64,000 bases of DNA from an uncultured Umboniibacter sp. (GTDB lineage Bacteria; Pseudomonadota; Gammaproteobacteria; Pseudomonadales; DSM-25080): positions 1 through 64,000 of the forward strand of contig NZ_CANMGY010000004.1 of assembly GCF_947497555.1 (NCBI RefSeq), written 5' to 3'. Of the stretch, positions 47,818 through 58,253 are shown piece by piece. The notes below the pieces were generated by a model. It was not told where the DNA came from. It saw only the letters and a program-made list of their open reading frames with translations, and did not search any database. The position numbers and the translations under genes were made by a program. Positions within the stretch are counted from its first letter, which is position 1. Every line of letters starts with the position of its first letter.

Positions 47818-49281
47818 TTATCGTCTTCCTGATGGGTGACGGCGGCCTGTATTACGACGAGGAGGCTGACTCTTCGTTTCAATCTTAACGTATGGCGCCG
47901 TTTTCATAAGCTCCTCGGGAGGTTGCTCACACTTAAGTGAATCGCCAAGAAGCTCCTCAATATTTGGCAACAGGAATGCATCATCTTCACAGGCGAAACT
48001 GATTGAGGTGCCCTTAGAACCTGCCCTACCGGTTCGCCCTATGCGATGAACGTAATCCTCTGCTTCTTCAGGAAGGGTATAGTTAATAACATGAGTAATC
48101 CCATCGACATGAATACCACGACCAGCAACATCCGTTGCGACCATAATATTGATCTGCCCATTCTTGAACTGCTCTAAAGTCTTCACTCTGCGGGCTTGAG
48201 CGACATCACCTGACAGAATACCCACTTTAAAGCCATGCGCTTTCAAGCGATCAAATAGTCGATGAGTCGTGTCTCTGCGGTTAGCAAATACAATAACGTT
48301 TTCAACTTCAGGCAACTTGACCACGTTATACAAAACGTCAAACTTTTCATCTGCACTGCACATGTAGACTTTTTGATCTACCGAATCGGTTGCCACGGAC
48401 TCAGGTTCAATTTCAATTCGGTGAGGATCAATCGTCCATTGGCTAGCTAAATTATTGACATCATCCGTGAAGGTTGCAGAAAACATTAAGGTCTGACGGT
48501 TTTCCTTACGCGGTGACGCCTGAATAATACGGCGTACCTGGGGAATGAAACCCATATCTAACATGCGATCGGCTTCATCTATCACCAGTAATTCACATTC
48601 ATCAAGATAGCAATGGCGGTTCGAGACGAAGTCTAAAAGGCGTCCTGGCGTAGCAACCAGAATATCAATATATTCGCGTTCAATCTGACGCAGCTGCTTA
48701 TCGTAGTCCATGCCGCCTACTAAGGTGTGAACCTTCAAATCAGTATGCTTGGTAAGCGCTTTAGCGTCATCGGCAATTTGCATTACCAACTCGCGTGTTG
48801 GAGCGATCACCAGCGATCGAGCCTCACCTGCATAACGACCTTCGGTAATGGGGTTACGGAGGAGGTCATTAATAATAGCAACCAGGAATGCGGCCGTTTT
48901 ACCCGTTCCGGTCTGCGCCTTACCGACAACGTCACTACCCTGTAATGCAAAGGGGAGAGACTCCGCCTGAATAGGCGAACAATATTGGAAACCTAGATCG
49001 GCAATTCCGTGCAGTAGTGATGTTTCAATACCAAGATCATGGAAACGGGTTTTACCTTCCAGTACCGGAACTTCAAACTGTGCTGCGGTCCAAATAGGCT
49101 TCGCCTTGGGTGCGATATTTTTCTTTGCCGCACTCTTTGGCTTAGCAGACCGGTTACGATTATCTCGCTTCCTATCGCCGCCTGTGCCCTCTTTAACATT
49201 CTTAGAAGTGCTAGTAGCGGTTTCATTCGGAGCAATTAGAGATTCTTTTTTCTTGGTAAAAAATCGTTTTAACAAGTTCAT
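47818..49281 (-). CDS. rhlB: DEAD-box RNA helicase, RhlB-like
   Basis: The protein (487 residues) has both RecA-like helicase lobes: Q motif ([14 protein letters not shown]), Walker [22 protein letters not shown] in [18 protein letters not shown] (MFSATF), and [10 protein letters not shown] in the second lobe. The block [16 protein letters not shown] and the ending [17 protein letters not shown] fit RhlB better than RhlE or SrmB. The first 65 residues are lysine-rich and low-complexity, and the last 20 are Arg-rich, both likely RNA-binding tails. RhlB works with RNase E in RNA decay in E. coli; the same role here is an inference. Confidence 0.85.
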   Translation of the reverse strand: MNLLKRFFTKKKESLIAPNETATSTSKNVKEGTGGDRKRDNRNRSAKPKSAAKKNIAPKAKPIWTAAQFEVPVLEGKTRFHDLGIETSLLHGIADLGFQYCSPIQAESLPFALQGSDVVGKAQTGTGKTAAFLVAIINDLLRNPITEGRYAGEARSLVIAPTRELVMQIADDAKALTKHTDLKVHTLVGGMDYDKQLRQIEREYIDILVATPGRLLDFVSNRHCYLDECELLVIDEADRMLDMGFIPQVRRIIQASPRKENRQTLMFSATFTDDVNNLASQWTIDPHRIEIEPESVATDSVDQKVYMCSADEKFDVLYNVVKLPEVENVIVFANRRDTTHRLFDRLKAHGFKVGILSGDVAQARRVKTLEQFKNGQINIMVATDVAGRGIHVDGITHVINYTLPEEAEDYVHRIGRTGRAGSKGTSISFACEDDAFLLPNIEELLGDSLKCEQPPEELMKTAPYVKIETKSQPPRRNTGRRHPSGRR

Positions 49282-49312
49282 TTCCTATTAAGTACGGCTC
49301 GAATTAGCCGAT

Positions 49313-49921
49313 TTATGATGCTTCAACTTTGCGGACTAAGGTTCGTTCAATCCAGTAGTCAATACTTACCCAGCGTCCTGCACCGAGTTTCGCCAAAGCT
49401 AAAAGCATTACTGCATAGTTAATCGCAGTTTCAATTCCGTTATTCAAGATGACAATAGCGCCGCTAGAGGTCAGCCAACCGTAGTTACCATGGTCGCGCA
49501 GAATATCCTTCGCTCTAGTCAATTTTTCCGCCGATTCAGCAACACGTTCATTCACACCAAACCAGCTCGGATCGGCAATCATCTGCCAGCCATTCGCCCA
49601 GTGTGCCGTAAACGCTGCGACAATCATAGTGACAAACAGTAATAGCGCAATCACACGGGTCGCTAACCCAAATAGGATAAGAAAACCTCCGGCGAATTCT
49701 AACAGCGCCACCGACCAGCCTAAAAGTTCAGGAAAGGGCAAACCCAACCCCCAATCATGGTTGCCAAACCAGGCAATAGTACTATCTATGTTGTTGAGTT
49801 TTTTGGACCCAGCCATAATGAAGATCGGCGCTAGAAACATCCTTAAGGCTAAGTTTGCGAGAAAACTTAGCTTAGAAAAATTAGAACTTACCGATTGTTC
49901 CCACCTAGTTATGACATTCAT
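49313..49921 (-). CDS. DoxX family membrane protein
   Basis: DoxX-like proteins are small four-helix membrane proteins; some are subunits of quinone or sulfur oxidoreductases or are linked with redox stress, most are uncharacterised. The product of 202 residues has the family pattern LRMFLAPIFIMAGSKKLNNI, LLGWSVALLEFAGGFLILFG and ATRVIALLLFVTMIVAAFTA. A soluble loop (about 105-145) precedes the last helix. It follows the small membrane gene by 16 bases on the same strand and precedes the helicase; no functional link can be read from that. Confidence 0.85.
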   Translation of the reverse strand: MNVITRWEQSVSSNFSKLSFLANLALRMFLAPIFIMAGSKKLNNIDSTIAWFGNHDWGLGLPFPELLGWSVALLEFAGGFLILFGLATRVIALLLFVTMIVAAFTAHWANGWQMIADPSWFGVNERVAESAEKLTRAKDILRDHGNYGWLTSSGAIVILNNGIETAINYAVMLLALAKLGAGRWVSIDYWIERTLVRKVEAS

Positions 49922-49937
49922 ACTTAAAACCTTAAAG

Positions 49938-50609
49938 TTATTTGTCTAGTTCATTATAGAGCCGACATTTAAAGATATCGAATGTCGCTAGCGCTATTGC
50001 TGTAAAAGCGGCCCAAAAAAACATTGCGGCACCGGCAGGAATCACTTGCCCGATAAAGAACAGCGGAAAGAAAACCCACATTATCATTTGCAGAAGCCCT
50101 ACGAAGACCGTACCCATTGCCGGTCCAGTAAGCTGCCAACTCTGCTTCATCGCAGAAAGCGCACCCGCTGATTTATCCACCACAATAACTGGCATCAATA
50201 TTAGGCGCATATACAAGTAAACACCTGGGACAATGAACATTAACAAGCCGAATACAACTAACACCGTACGTAACGCGAAGGCTAACAATAAATGTGGCGC
50301 AACAGTAAGTAGACGTTTTATGACTACTTTCGTCGCCACTGCACCGGACATCACCGCCGTGAGTGTGGCCGTAATAACAACACCCTCTAGCAGCGGCTTA
50401 AAAATTAGCTCTAGCGTGGCCAGCGTTGGAAATTGCGCGGCGAGCGCATTCGCGAGAGCCTCATCCGTTTGCGCTTCCTGGATTGAAGTTAGGTCAATTA
50501 GCTGACGAAAGGCAAGATGCTCTATCAGCGCAATGGGGGCAACAAAAAGTACGAGGTAGCGCCAGTGCTGCTTAAAAAATTTAAAGGTATCCTGAACGAG
50601 AGGCGACAT
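49938..50609 (-). CDS. Multi-spanning membrane protein, YciC-like
   Basis: This 223-residue protein has about six hydrophobic segments and no motif of a known transporter. The C-terminal part, IVVDKSAGALSAMKQSWQLT and a following GLLQMIMWVFF helix, resembles the UPF0259/YciC family and related glycerophosphoryl-type membrane proteins. The role is unknown. It starts 18 bases after prmC on the same strand, so it may be the last gene of the hemA-prfA-prmC unit, although the DoxX gene follows 16 bases later. Confidence 0.7.
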   Translation of the reverse strand: MSPLVQDTFKFFKQHWRYLVLFVAPIALIEHLAFRQLIDLTSIQEAQTDEALANALAAQFPTLATLELIFKPLLEGVVITATLTAVMSGAVATKVVIKRLLTVAPHLLLAFALRTVLVVFGLLMFIVPGVYLYMRLILMPVIVVDKSAGALSAMKQSWQLTGPAMGTVFVGLLQMIMWVFFPLFFIGQVIPAGAAMFFWAAFTAIALATFDIFKCRLYNELDK

Positions 50610-50627
50610 AAAGAAATCCTAAAGCAA

Positions 50628-51455
50628 TTATCCGCGCCAGCGCGCAGTAGTAAAACGATCATTACGACCGAAATCTTGATGGGTTTCAACCTCATCATAG
50701 CCATAATCCTTCATCAGCTTGCAAACGGCTACTCCTTGCTGATGACCATGTTCAATGAGCAAAACGCCGCTGTGAACTAAATGGTGTCGGGCTTCACGTG
50801 TTAAGATCTGGATGTCGGCAAGGCCATTCTCACCTGATACGAGCGCTGACAAAGGCTCGAAGACAACATCACCCTGCGATAGATGAGGGTCTAGTGGATC
50901 AATATACGGCGGATTAGAGATGATCAAATCAAACTCCCCCTCAATAGCGCTAAACCAATCACTTTGAGCCACGGTCACATTCGCTAACTGCAGCTGTTCT
51001 TGATTCCGCTTCGCCAACGCGACAACCTCGGCGAACTTATCAACCGCTGTAATGCTCCAGCTAGGCTTCTCAGTGCCTAGCGCCAGCGCAATAGCGCCAG
51101 TTCCTGTACCCAAATCTAATACCCTGGCTTTGGCAGAGAGAGATAGCTGCAGAGCATAATCAACCAGACATTCTGTATCCGCACGCGGAATCAACGTACT
51201 GTCACTCACTTTGAGATCAATAGACCAGAAGCCTCGGCTCCCAGTAATGTAGGCGACGGGCTCTCCTGTAGCACGCCTAGTAACCATTTCACGGTAGCGT
51301 TGTAACTGCTCACTACTCAGAGCTCTATCTCTATCTAAGGTCAGGCGGGTGAGCTCACAATCTAACACGTCCGCCAACAGCCACTTTGCATCCACATCTG
51401 GCGTGGATGTCTGTAACTCAGCCGCCGCTGCGGCGATGGCTTGCGCTACGTTCAC
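50628..51455 (-). CDS. prmC: Release-factor glutamine methyltransferase PrmC (HemK)
   Basis: PrmC methylates the glutamine of the GGQ motif in RF1 and RF2. The product of 275 residues has the N-terminal helical domain and a Rossmann methyltransferase with [15 protein letters not shown] (SAM loop) and the substrate motif [15 protein letters not shown]. The start is a GTG that shares GTGA with the prfA stop (4-base overlap), so translation is coupled to its own substrate's gene, as in E. coli and Pseudomonas. Confidence 0.96.
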   Translation of the reverse strand: MNVAQAIAAAAAELQTSTPDVDAKWLLADVLDCELTRLTLDRDRALSSEQLQRYREMVTRRATGEPVAYITGSRGFWSIDLKVSDSTLIPRADTECLVDYALQLSLSAKARVLDLGTGTGAIALALGTEKPSWSITAVDKFAEVVALAKRNQEQLQLANVTVAQSDWFSAIEGEFDLIISNPPYIDPLDPHLSQGDVVFEPLSALVSGENGLADIQILTREARHHLVHSGVLLIEHGHQQGVAVCKLMKDYGYDEVETHQDFGRNDRFTTARWRG

Positions 51456-52543
51456 GCATCGCCCTCGGACAGACTGGCAAGTAGATCTGCTTGATGCTCC
51501 TGCATCAGTGGTTCAATGACCAAGCCTAGGTCTCCCTGCATAATCTCATCGAGCTTATAAAGCGTTAAATTGATGCGATGGTCACTCACTCTTCCCTGGG
51601 GGTAGTTATAGGTACGAATTCGCTCAGACCGATCGCCGGAGCCTACCAAGTTGCGACGTTCCTCCGCCTGCTCAGTGGCGCGGCTCTGCTCGGCCGAGTC
51701 ACGCAAGCGAGTCACGAGCAAAGACATCGCCTTAGCTCGGTTCTTATGCTGAGAACGCTCCTCTTGACACTCAACGACTAAACCCGAAGGTAAGTGAGTA
51801 ATACGAATTGCTGAGTCTGTTTTGTTAACATGCTGACCACCCGCGCCCGATGCGCGATAGGTATCAACTCGCAGATCCGCTTTATTAATCTCTACCGCAT
51901 CCATTTCATCAGCTTCTGGCATGACGGCAACCGTACAAGCTGAGGTATGGATACGCCCCTGAGATTCGGTTTCAGGAACACGTTGTACGCGATGGGCTCC
52001 ACTCTCAAATTTCAACGCCGAGAAAGCGCCCTGCCCAACGACTCGAGTAATGATCTCTTTGTAGCCACCATGCTCACCGTCACGCTCACTAATTACTTCT
52101 ACGCGCCAACCTCTGCCCTCAGCATAGCGGCTATACATGCGGAATAGATCACCAGCGAAAATCGCTGCTTCATCGCCGCCGGTCCCCGCACGAACCTCAA
52201 GAAAGACATTGCGCTGATCGTTAGGATCCTTGGGCAGCATGAGTCGTTCGAGTTCAACTTCCGCTGCGGCAATTTGACTAGCGAGTTCATTAATTTCTTC
52301 TTGAGCCATCTCTTCCATTTCAGAGTCGCCAGAACCAAGCATTTCCTTTGCTTCAGCCATATCCGAATTGGCCCGTTGCCAGGAGTTAAACTCTAGAACG
52401 ACGGGTTCAATTTCAGCATACTCCTGGGAGAGTTCGCGAAAACGGTTTTGCTCCGAAATAATAGCTGGATCCGAAAGCAGCTGGCCAACTTCTTCATGAC
52501 GATCAACTAATTGCTCAAGTTTTTCACGTATCGATTGTTTCAT
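51452..52543 (-). CDS. prfA: Peptide chain release factor 1
   Basis: RF1 reads UAA and UAG stop codons. Domain 2 has the tripeptide region ([20 protein letters not shown]) and domain 3 the catalytic loop [18 protein letters not shown] with GGQ. The ATG at 52543 follows AAGAAGGTAATA and gives [12 protein letters not shown], matching the family; the frame stays open to 52582 but that is inside hemA. The 363-residue length is normal. The gene overlaps hemA by 20 bases and prmC by 4. Confidence 0.97.
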   Translation of the reverse strand: MKQSIREKLEQLVDRHEEVGQLLSDPAIISEQNRFRELSQEYAEIEPVVLEFNSWQRANSDMAEAKEMLGSGDSEMEEMAQEEINELASQIAAAEVELERLMLPKDPNDQRNVFLEVRAGTGGDEAAIFAGDLFRMYSRYAEGRGWRVEVISERDGEHGGYKEIITRVVGQGAFSALKFESGAHRVQRVPETESQGRIHTSACTVAVMPEADEMDAVEINKADLRVDTYRASGAGGQHVNKTDSAIRITHLPSGLVVECQEERSQHKNRAKAMSLLVTRLRDSAEQSRATEQAEERRNLVGSGDRSERIRTYNYPQGRVSDHRINLTLYKLDEIMQGDLGLVIEPLMQEHQADLLASLSEGDA

Positions 52544-53816
52544 TATTACCTTCTTGTAACGTCGGTTGGTCATCAATACCAAACAATTCTCGACTCCACT
52601 TAATTACTTCCAGTCGCCCTTCTCTTCCCGCTTGACTAAGCGCGTTGGTAGGCTGATGGACAATTTTATTCGTTAAGGCTCGGGCAAATTGGTTCAATAC
52701 ACGCGCAGGATCTTCGCCACGCTCCAATGATTTTAAGGCGCGTTCCAATTCAAACGTTTTTTGTTCACTGATCTGTTGTCGAAATGCTTTGATAGTGTCT
52801 ACCGCGTCTCTCGCTCGAAGCGACTCAAGGTAGTGATCAACTTGTTCGTCAATAATGTTAACCGCCTGCGCAGCCGCTTGCTCGCGAGCCGCTAATCCAT
52901 CATTGATGACGTTAGCAAGATCGTCGACGGTATAGAGATAAACGTCTTCCAGTTGTCCGACTTCGCCCTCGATATCCCGAGGCACTGCAATATCCACCAT
53001 AAATTGCGGACGGTGACGTCGCTTATTCATGGCTGTTTCCACCGTGCCCTTGCCCAAAACCGGGAGCTGACTTGCCGTAGAACTAATGATGATATCGGCT
53101 TTCGGAAGGTGCTCTGGAATCTCACTGAGCAAGATTCCACGCGCTTGGAAGCGAGCCGCTACATCCTCAGCACGAGCTAGCGTTCGATTCGCTACCACCA
53201 TGCTCGCAACACCGTGCTGATGGAGATGTTGCGCCACCAAGTCAATAGTTTCGCCAGCACCTATTAATAGAGCGTGCGTAGAAGAGAGGTCACTAAAAAT
53301 CCTTTGTGCCAGCGTAACCGCGGCGTAAGCGACCGAAACTGGACTTGAACCAATTGCGGTCTGCGAACGAACCCGCTTCGCGGTCGAAAAGATCTGCTGG
53401 AATAACTGATGGAACGTCCCTGTCACAGTGCCCGCTTCGAGCGCCACAGCAAAGGCAGATTTAACCTGTCCTAAAATCTGTGGCTCGCCAAGTACCAGAG
53501 AGTCAAGGCCGCTAGCTACTTTCATTAGGTGAGCGACCGCATCTCGATCGGTGTAACTATAGAGACTTGCCGCAAGCTCTGCAGCGCTGACTTGATGGAA
53601 GTTCGCTAACCATTCAGTAATCTCACGAGTATCGCAGGCTCCATGAACGATAATCTCGGTGCGATTGCAGGTAGATATAATAACTGCTTCATCCGCATGC
53701 GATGTCGAACACAGGGCTCGGTGCGCGTTCTGCAGCGCATCGGGAGCAAAGGCAAGCTGTTCGCGTAATGCGAGACTCGCAGACTTATGGTTAAATCCAA
53801 TCGCCAGTAAAGGCAT
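52524..53816 (-). CDS. hemA: Glutamyl-tRNA reductase
   Basis: HemA reduces glutamyl-tRNA-Glu to glutamate-1-semialdehyde, the first step of haem synthesis by the C5 route. The catalytic region ISTCNRTEI puts the nucleophile Cys at residue 50 when the ATG at 53816 is used, the same place as in E. coli. The specificity segment [20 protein letters not shown] and the NADPH-binding core ([15 protein letters not shown]) follow. The frame runs back to 53876, but [19 protein letters not shown] is the family N-terminus. The gene has 430 residues and heads hemA-prfA-prmC. It diverges from the TPR lipoprotein gene, as in Pseudomonas. Confidence 0.96.
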   Translation of the reverse strand: MPLLAIGFNHKSASLALREQLAFAPDALQNAHRALCSTSHADEAVIISTCNRTEIIVHGACDTREITEWLANFHQVSAAELAASLYSYTDRDAVAHLMKVASGLDSLVLGEPQILGQVKSAFAVALEAGTVTGTFHQLFQQIFSTAKRVRSQTAIGSSPVSVAYAAVTLAQRIFSDLSSTHALLIGAGETIDLVAQHLHQHGVASMVVANRTLARAEDVAARFQARGILLSEIPEHLPKADIIISSTASQLPVLGKGTVETAMNKRRHRPQFMVDIAVPRDIEGEVGQLEDVYLYTVDDLANVINDGLAAREQAAAQAVNIIDEQVDHYLESLRARDAVDTIKAFRQQISEQKTFELERALKSLERGEDPARVLNQFARALTNKIVHQPTNALSQAGREGRLEVIKWSRELFGIDDQPTLQEGNNETIDT

Positions 53817-53932
53817 ATAAGTTAGATCTCGTTCCAAGTAGTTTTCTATATCAGAGCCGCTAAAAGCGCTAAGCAATTATAATTCTTTCGTTTCAAAGCC
53901 ACTATTATACCTTTACACTAAGGATAAATGAT

Positions 53933-55666
53933 ATGTTAGTTTTCGGTGCTCAGGAGCTCATGACTAAATCAATATTTGCTCACGTTAAGAGTTTTTCAAT
54001 GCTCAGCACTGTTTTAGTGCTAAGCGCCTGCTCCCTATCGCCCAAAACAACGACTGAGCTTACTGGCACGCCTGAGCATCCTCAAGCGGAGTATAGCGAC
54101 AGCGCAAAAGCGCCAGCAAAGCCGTTACCAAGACAAATGGTTGAAAACTTATTTCTCGCCGACATCTTTGCTTTTCGAGGCCAACATCAGCAGGCTGCTG
54201 AGCTGACGATGTCGACCGCAAAAGATTTCAACGAGCCTTCCTTGGCCGAGGAGTCACTTTGGCATACTCAGCAAGCCGGCGGCGATCTCAACGTAGCGTT
54301 AAACCAGTGGTCCTCATGGGATAGTTCTTCCGATGCTTATCTTGCGTCGAATGCACGATACCAGTTGAGTAGACAAAATTATGGAGAGACGCTTCGGTTC
54401 GCGAGTCAGATCAAAAATCCCTCGCTTGCTAACCCTTTCTTCCAGTCGGTTGGGGCCAAGGCAATGCGCTGGCCACCCGAGAATCAAGATCGATTCGTGG
54501 AGGTACTTACTGCTGTGAAGGCCGCCAGGCCGGATTTATCAGGGGTCACCATCGCTATCGCCCTCACGCGCTTTAACCGCTTTCCTGAGCAATCGATTGA
54601 ACTAATGGAACAACTTCTCGAGGAGCATCCTGATGATGAAGCCGTGGTGGCGAATACCGCAGGGCTGTTAGCTGAAACCGGTGAAATAGACCGTGCTCTT
54701 CGCATACTGAACGACTTCCTCCAGACTCATCAAAGCTTAGATATTCAGACACAGCGCTTAAAAACTGAATATTTTGACGACCGCGTAGAGCCAGATTTCA
54801 GGCCGCTGTTGCGAAACCCGAGTATCACAATTGCCTGGGTTATTGATACGGCCAATTGGTTGATCGCACAAGGTTTCACGTTGCAAGCTAAAGCGTTCTC
54901 CGATCATCTAGCGCAGCGTCCGGTTTTAATTGATCGTGCCCTGTTATTGAATGCAGAAATTTATCTTGCCGAGCAAAATAGCGAGGCAGCATTGGCTGAG
55001 GCATTACAAATCGAGCAACCCGAGCGTGTCGTCGAAGTGGCTCAACTACTTGGGCGAATTGAGCTCAATAGCGCCGATCGTACTCGCGTTGAGCAATGGT
55101 ATAATGAGCGTCGGCGGGACAACCCAGATTCGAGTGAGCTCTGGATCCAGTTAGAACTCGGAGAGCTTTGCCAGCGCGCCAGTCCGCTTCACTGTAAGGA
55201 CCGAACCGACGCAATTCTCGCCCAAAACCCTAGCAGCTTTAGCGCGCTAGAAGTGATGACTGAATTGTTAACCGGCAGCGGCGAACAGATTCTGCTTGAG
55301 CAATACTACGAGGAGTTTCTCACCCACAACCCGGAAGCGCATCTAGTGCGTAACAATCTAGCCTACAGCTGGATATCTAGAGAGACCCGCCTTGATGAAG
55401 CCGAGCAACAACTACTTATCGCGCTAACCGCGGAGCCTGAGAATCCAGCCTACTTAGATAGTCTAGGTTGGCTGTACTATCTCCAGGGAAACCTTGATCA
55501 GGCCTATGATAACGTCAACCGCGCCAGTCAGTTGCTCGCCCACCCTGAGATCCTTTCACACTTAATCGTTATTCTAGAGCAGTTGGGCAACAAGAAGCAG
55601 GCCGACGATGTCCGCGCTTACGCGCGGGAGCGATACCCCAACCTCAGCTGGGGTACAAGTCCATGA
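53933..55666 (+). CDS. TPR-repeat outer-membrane lipoprotein
   Basis: The protein is a lipoprotein with a long helical tetratricopeptide array; the lipobox is VLSAC. Two starts are possible: ATG 53933 (AAGGA eight bases before it; 577 residues, lipidated Cys at 33) and ATG 53960 (AGGAG only three bases before it; Cys at 24, a more usual signal length). TPR-like repeats run from about 75 to the end, the clearest being PDDEAVVANTAGLLAETGEI and PENPAYLDSLGWLYYLQGNL. Its stop shares ATGA with lolB. Pseudomonas carries a TPR lipoprotein gene at this same site between hemA and lolB; the function is not established. Confidence 0.86.
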   Translation: MLVFGAQELMTKSIFAHVKSFSMLSTVLVLSACSLSPKTTTELTGTPEHPQAEYSDSAKAPAKPLPRQMVENLFLADIFAFRGQHQQAAELTMSTAKDFNEPSLAEESLWHTQQAGGDLNVALNQWSSWDSSSDAYLASNARYQLSRQNYGETLRFASQIKNPSLANPFFQSVGAKAMRWPPENQDRFVEVLTAVKAARPDLSGVTIAIALTRFNRFPEQSIELMEQLLEEHPDDEAVVANTAGLLAETGEIDRALRILNDFLQTHQSLDIQTQRLKTEYFDDRVEPDFRPLLRNPSITIAWVIDTANWLIAQGFTLQAKAFSDHLAQRPVLIDRALLLNAEIYLAEQNSEAALAEALQIEQPERVVEVAQLLGRIELNSADRTRVEQWYNERRRDNPDSSELWIQLELGELCQRASPLHCKDRTDAILAQNPSSFSALEVMTELLTGSGEQILLEQYYEEFLTHNPEAHLVRNNLAYSWISRETRLDEAEQQLLIALTAEPENPAYLDSLGWLYYLQGNLDQAYDNVNRASQLLAHPEILSHLIVILEQLGNKKQADDVRAYARERYPNLSWGTSP

Positions 55667-56223
55667 ATCGCATAATGACTATACTCCTTACTAGTCTGCT
55701 CATGGCATGCCAGAGCTTTGCCCCCGCTCCACTTAATGACACTGCGTTACCCGCTAGTTGGTCACTCAACGGTAAACTCGGATACCGAGGTAATGAAAGT
55801 GGTTCTGCGACAATTAGCTGGCGATATTTTGATCACTCAAACCTTATCAATTTAAGCGGTCCATTCGGCAGTTATGCTACCGAAATAAGTGGTAATTCTA
55901 GCAACCTGAGTATCCGCAACGACAATACCTTGATTAGCGGCCCAGCAGAATTGATCATGCTCGAGCAGCTTGGATGGAGCACTCCCATCGATGCTTGGCC
56001 GCATTGGTTGAATGGCGTCCCTGCCCCTCAAAACCCCGTGACAGATTACCAACGTACGCCTACACAGATAAGCTTCATGCAAAACGGCACTCGCGTAAAA
56101 CTCGATAGATTCCTTGAGGTAAATGGGTATATCTTACCTCATCGGATTGTCTGCGAACGTAATGGTGAGCAAATCACCCTACTCGTCTCCAATTGGCGCT
56201 TCGGAGACAATCATGTCAATTGA
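55663..56223 (+). CDS. lolB: Outer-membrane lipoprotein receptor LolB
   Basis: LolB accepts lipoproteins from the periplasmic carrier LolA and inserts them in the outer membrane; it is itself a lipoprotein. The product of 186 residues has the signal MNRIMTILLTSLLMAC with lipidated Cys16, then the LolB fold with WSLNGKLGYRGNESGSATIS, an exposed-loop-like region, and WLNGVPAP in the family's conserved place. The ATG overlaps the preceding stop as ATGA, and its end overlaps ispE by 11 bases. The gene order lolB-ispE-prs is widely conserved. Confidence 0.9.
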   Translation: MNRIMTILLTSLLMACQSFAPAPLNDTALPASWSLNGKLGYRGNESGSATISWRYFDHSNLINLSGPFGSYATEISGNSSNLSIRNDNTLISGPAELIMLEQLGWSTPIDAWPHWLNGVPAPQNPVTDYQRTPTQISFMQNGTRVKLDRFLEVNGYILPHRIVCERNGEQITLLVSNWRFGDNHVN

Positions 56224-57043
56224 AGTTCTCAGTCCGGCTAAGCTCAACCTTAACCTCCATATCATTGGTCAGCGTGATGATGGTTACCATCTACTAGAAA
56301 GTTATTTTCAACTCCTTGAGTTCGGTGACACGATGAATTTTGCGGCGCAATCCAGGGAAATTACTATAACCCCTGCTGTCTCGGGCATTCCGATCGAAGA
56401 AAATCTTATTTTTAAAGCTGCCAAGCTACTCAAGACCTCAGTTGGGAATAGCCTACTAGGTGCTAAAATCACGCTACAAAAACGGCTCCCGATGGGCGGA
56501 GGTCTAGGAGGCGGAAGCTCGAACGCCGCCACCACTCTCGTCGCTTTAAATAAGCTTTGGAAACTTAACTTAAGTATCGATGAACTCGCGGCATTTGGAT
56601 TGAAGTTAGGCGCTGATGTCCCTTTCTTTATCCGCGGCAGCAGCGCATGGGTTGAAGGGATAGGTGAGCGCATTACGCCTCATCCTTCGCAAGGCCATTG
56701 GTACGTTGTATTACGCCCCCGTGTTTCGGTCTCTACAGCTGCCATTTTTAGCCATCCCGAATTGACAAGAGACACCCCGAGCAGTACAGTAGCGGCCGTT
56801 TTGAGGCAGGGTGGTCGCAATGATTGCGAGCCTGTCGTAAGATCACTGTACTCGGAGATTGATAGTACAATAGAATGGCTGAATAAATTTTCGCCAGCTA
56901 GACTAACCGGGACAGGTGCTTGCGTTTTTGCAGCATTCAAAAGTAAAGAGGACGCGGAGGCAATTTTTCGCCAGCGACCTGAAACATGCGACGGTTTCGT
57001 AGCACAGGGGATCAACAATTCACCTGTAGAGCAAATTAGTTAG
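56213..57043 (+). CDS. ispE: 4-diphosphocytidyl-2-C-methyl-D-erythritol kinase
   Basis: IspE phosphorylates CDP-ME in the MEP isoprenoid pathway. The GHMP-kinase signature is intact: N-terminal VLSPAKLNLNLHIIGQRDDG, the ATP loop LPMGGGLGGGSSNAATTL (about 93-110), GADVPFFIRG with the catalytic aspartate, and ARLTGTGACVFAAF near the end. The frame is open from 56123, but ATG at 56213, behind GGAGACAATC, gives the proper N-terminus and 276 residues. It overlaps lolB by 11 bases and is followed 10 bases later by tRNA-Gln. Confidence 0.96.
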   Translation: MSIEVLSPAKLNLNLHIIGQRDDGYHLLESYFQLLEFGDTMNFAAQSREITITPAVSGIPIEENLIFKAAKLLKTSVGNSLLGAKITLQKRLPMGGGLGGGSSNAATTLVALNKLWKLNLSIDELAAFGLKLGADVPFFIRGSSAWVEGIGERITPHPSQGHWYVVLRPRVSVSTAAIFSHPELTRDTPSSTVAAVLRQGGRNDCEPVVRSLYSEIDSTIEWLNKFSPARLTGTGACVFAAFKSKEDAEAIFRQRPETCDGFVAQGINNSPVEQIS

Positions 57044-57052
57044 TTTTTACAC

Positions 57053-57127
57053 TGGGGTGTAGCCAAGTGGTAAGGCAACGGGTTTTGATCCCGTCATGCG
57101 TAGGTTCGAGCCCTACCACCCCAGCCA
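57053..57127 (+). tRNA. tRNA-Gln, anticodon TTG (copy 1)
   Basis: A complete 75-base tRNA with encoded CCA: acceptor TGGGGTG / CACCCCA, anticodon stem ACGGG / CCCGT around TTTTGAT (anticodon TTG, reads CAA/CAG), T arm GTAGG-TTCGAGC-CCTAC. It begins only 10 bases after the ispE stop and may be cut from the ispE-prs transcript. A tRNA-Gln lies at this same place in Pseudomonas. Confidence 0.97.
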
Positions 57128-57185
57128 TCTCTTTACGAGACCGACAACGCAGATTGAATGACTTCAACAAACAAGGGCGATATCA

Positions 57186-58127
57186 GTGGCTAACCTAATG
57201 GTATTTACCGGGAATGCAAACCCGGAATTAGCAAAAAAAGTATGCGATGAACTTCACATTCCACTCGGCAAGGCGTCAGTAGGCTCCTTCTCGGATGGCG
57301 AAGTAATGGTAGAGATTAAAGAGAACGTGCGAGGTCAAGACGTTTTCATTATTCAACCAACCTGTCGCCCAGCGAACGACAATCTCATGGAGTTGATCGT
57401 GATGGTTGACGCCCTCCGCAGAGCGTCAGCTCAGCGTATTACCGCTGTAGTTCCCTACTTTGGTTATGCTCGCCAAGATCGTCGCGTACGCTCAGCCCGC
57501 GTCGCAATCTCTGCGAAGGTTGTTGCGGATATGCTAGTAGGCGTTGGGGTTGACCGCGTACTCACCGTTGATCTTCACGCTGAACAGATTCAAGGCTTCT
57601 TCGATGTCGCCGTCGACAACTGCTACGGAAGCGTTCGCCAGCTCCAGGATATCATCGAGCAACACTACGATAATCCTATCGCAGTTTCTCCTGATATCGG
57701 CGGTGTGGTTCGTGCACGGGCCGTCGCCAAGAAGCTAGATACCGATCTAGCAATTATTGACAAACGCCGTCCGCGAGCCAACGTTGCTGAAGTTATGAAT
57801 ATTATCGGCGAAGTCGATGGCCGTACCTGTATCATGGTTGATGATATTGTTGATACCGCTGGCACGCTTTGTAGTGCAGCCTCCGCACTTAAGAAGCGCG
57901 GCGCGGCAAAAGTTGTCGCCTATTGCACACACCCAGTACTATCTGGTCCTGCAATTGACAATCTAAATAATTCTGAGCTTGACGAATTGATTGTTAACGA
58001 TACAATCCCGCTCTCAGAAGATGCGCGCAATTGTAAAAAGATTCGTGTATTATCCCTCGCGCCGATGTTAGCCGAATCCGTTCGTCGCATCAGCAACGAG
58101 GAATCAATCAGCGCATTGTTCGACTGA
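57186..58127 (+). CDS. prs: Ribose-phosphate pyrophosphokinase (PRPP synthase)
   Basis: Prs makes PRPP from ribose-5-phosphate and ATP for nucleotide, His and Trp synthesis. The product (313 residues) has [15 protein letters not shown] at the start, the ATP-flexible loop [37 protein letters not shown], and the PRPP-binding loop [18 protein letters not shown]. The start is a GTG at 57186 with AAGGG ahead; no ATG gives this conserved N-terminus. It is followed by the structured rplY leader. Confidence 0.97.
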   Translation: MANLMVFTGNANPELAKKVCDELHIPLGKASVGSFSDGEVMVEIKENVRGQDVFIIQPTCRPANDNLMELIVMVDALRRASAQRITAVVPYFGYARQDRRVRSARVAISAKVVADMLVGVGVDRVLTVDLHAEQIQGFFDVAVDNCYGSVRQLQDIIEQHYDNPIAVSPDIGGVVRARAVAKKLDTDLAIIDKRRPRANVAEVMNIIGEVDGRTCIMVDDIVDTAGTLCSAASALKKRGAAKVVAYCTHPVLSGPAIDNLNNSELDELIVNDTIPLSEDARNCKKIRVLSLAPMLAESVRRISNEESISALFD

Positions 58128-58140
58128 TTGACCCAAATTT

Positions 58141-58229
58141 GAGCGGTTCATTACCGCTCGAATACTAATTCGACACCAGTCGAATTGGTTTACGCCATCG
58201 CAAGAAGCCTGGTCGCGGGTGTGCGATGG
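58141..58229 (+). promoter_or_regulatory. Structured leader of rplY: three hairpins, the last terminator-like
   Basis: Three perfect inverted repeats lie between prs and rplY: GAGCGGT/ACCGCTC (58141-58159), AATTCGAC/GTCGAATT (58167-58186) and CCATCGCA/TGCGATGG (58195-58229, 19-base loop). The third is followed by TTTTGTATTTTT and then at once the AAGGAG ribosome site of rplY. That gives it the look of an attenuator or of the prs terminator. Since no promoter fits after it, rplY messages must pass through it. L25 represses its own gene in E. coli; a link here is inference. Confidence 0.6.
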
Positions 58230-58253
58230 TTTTGTATTTTTAAGGAGTTATAA

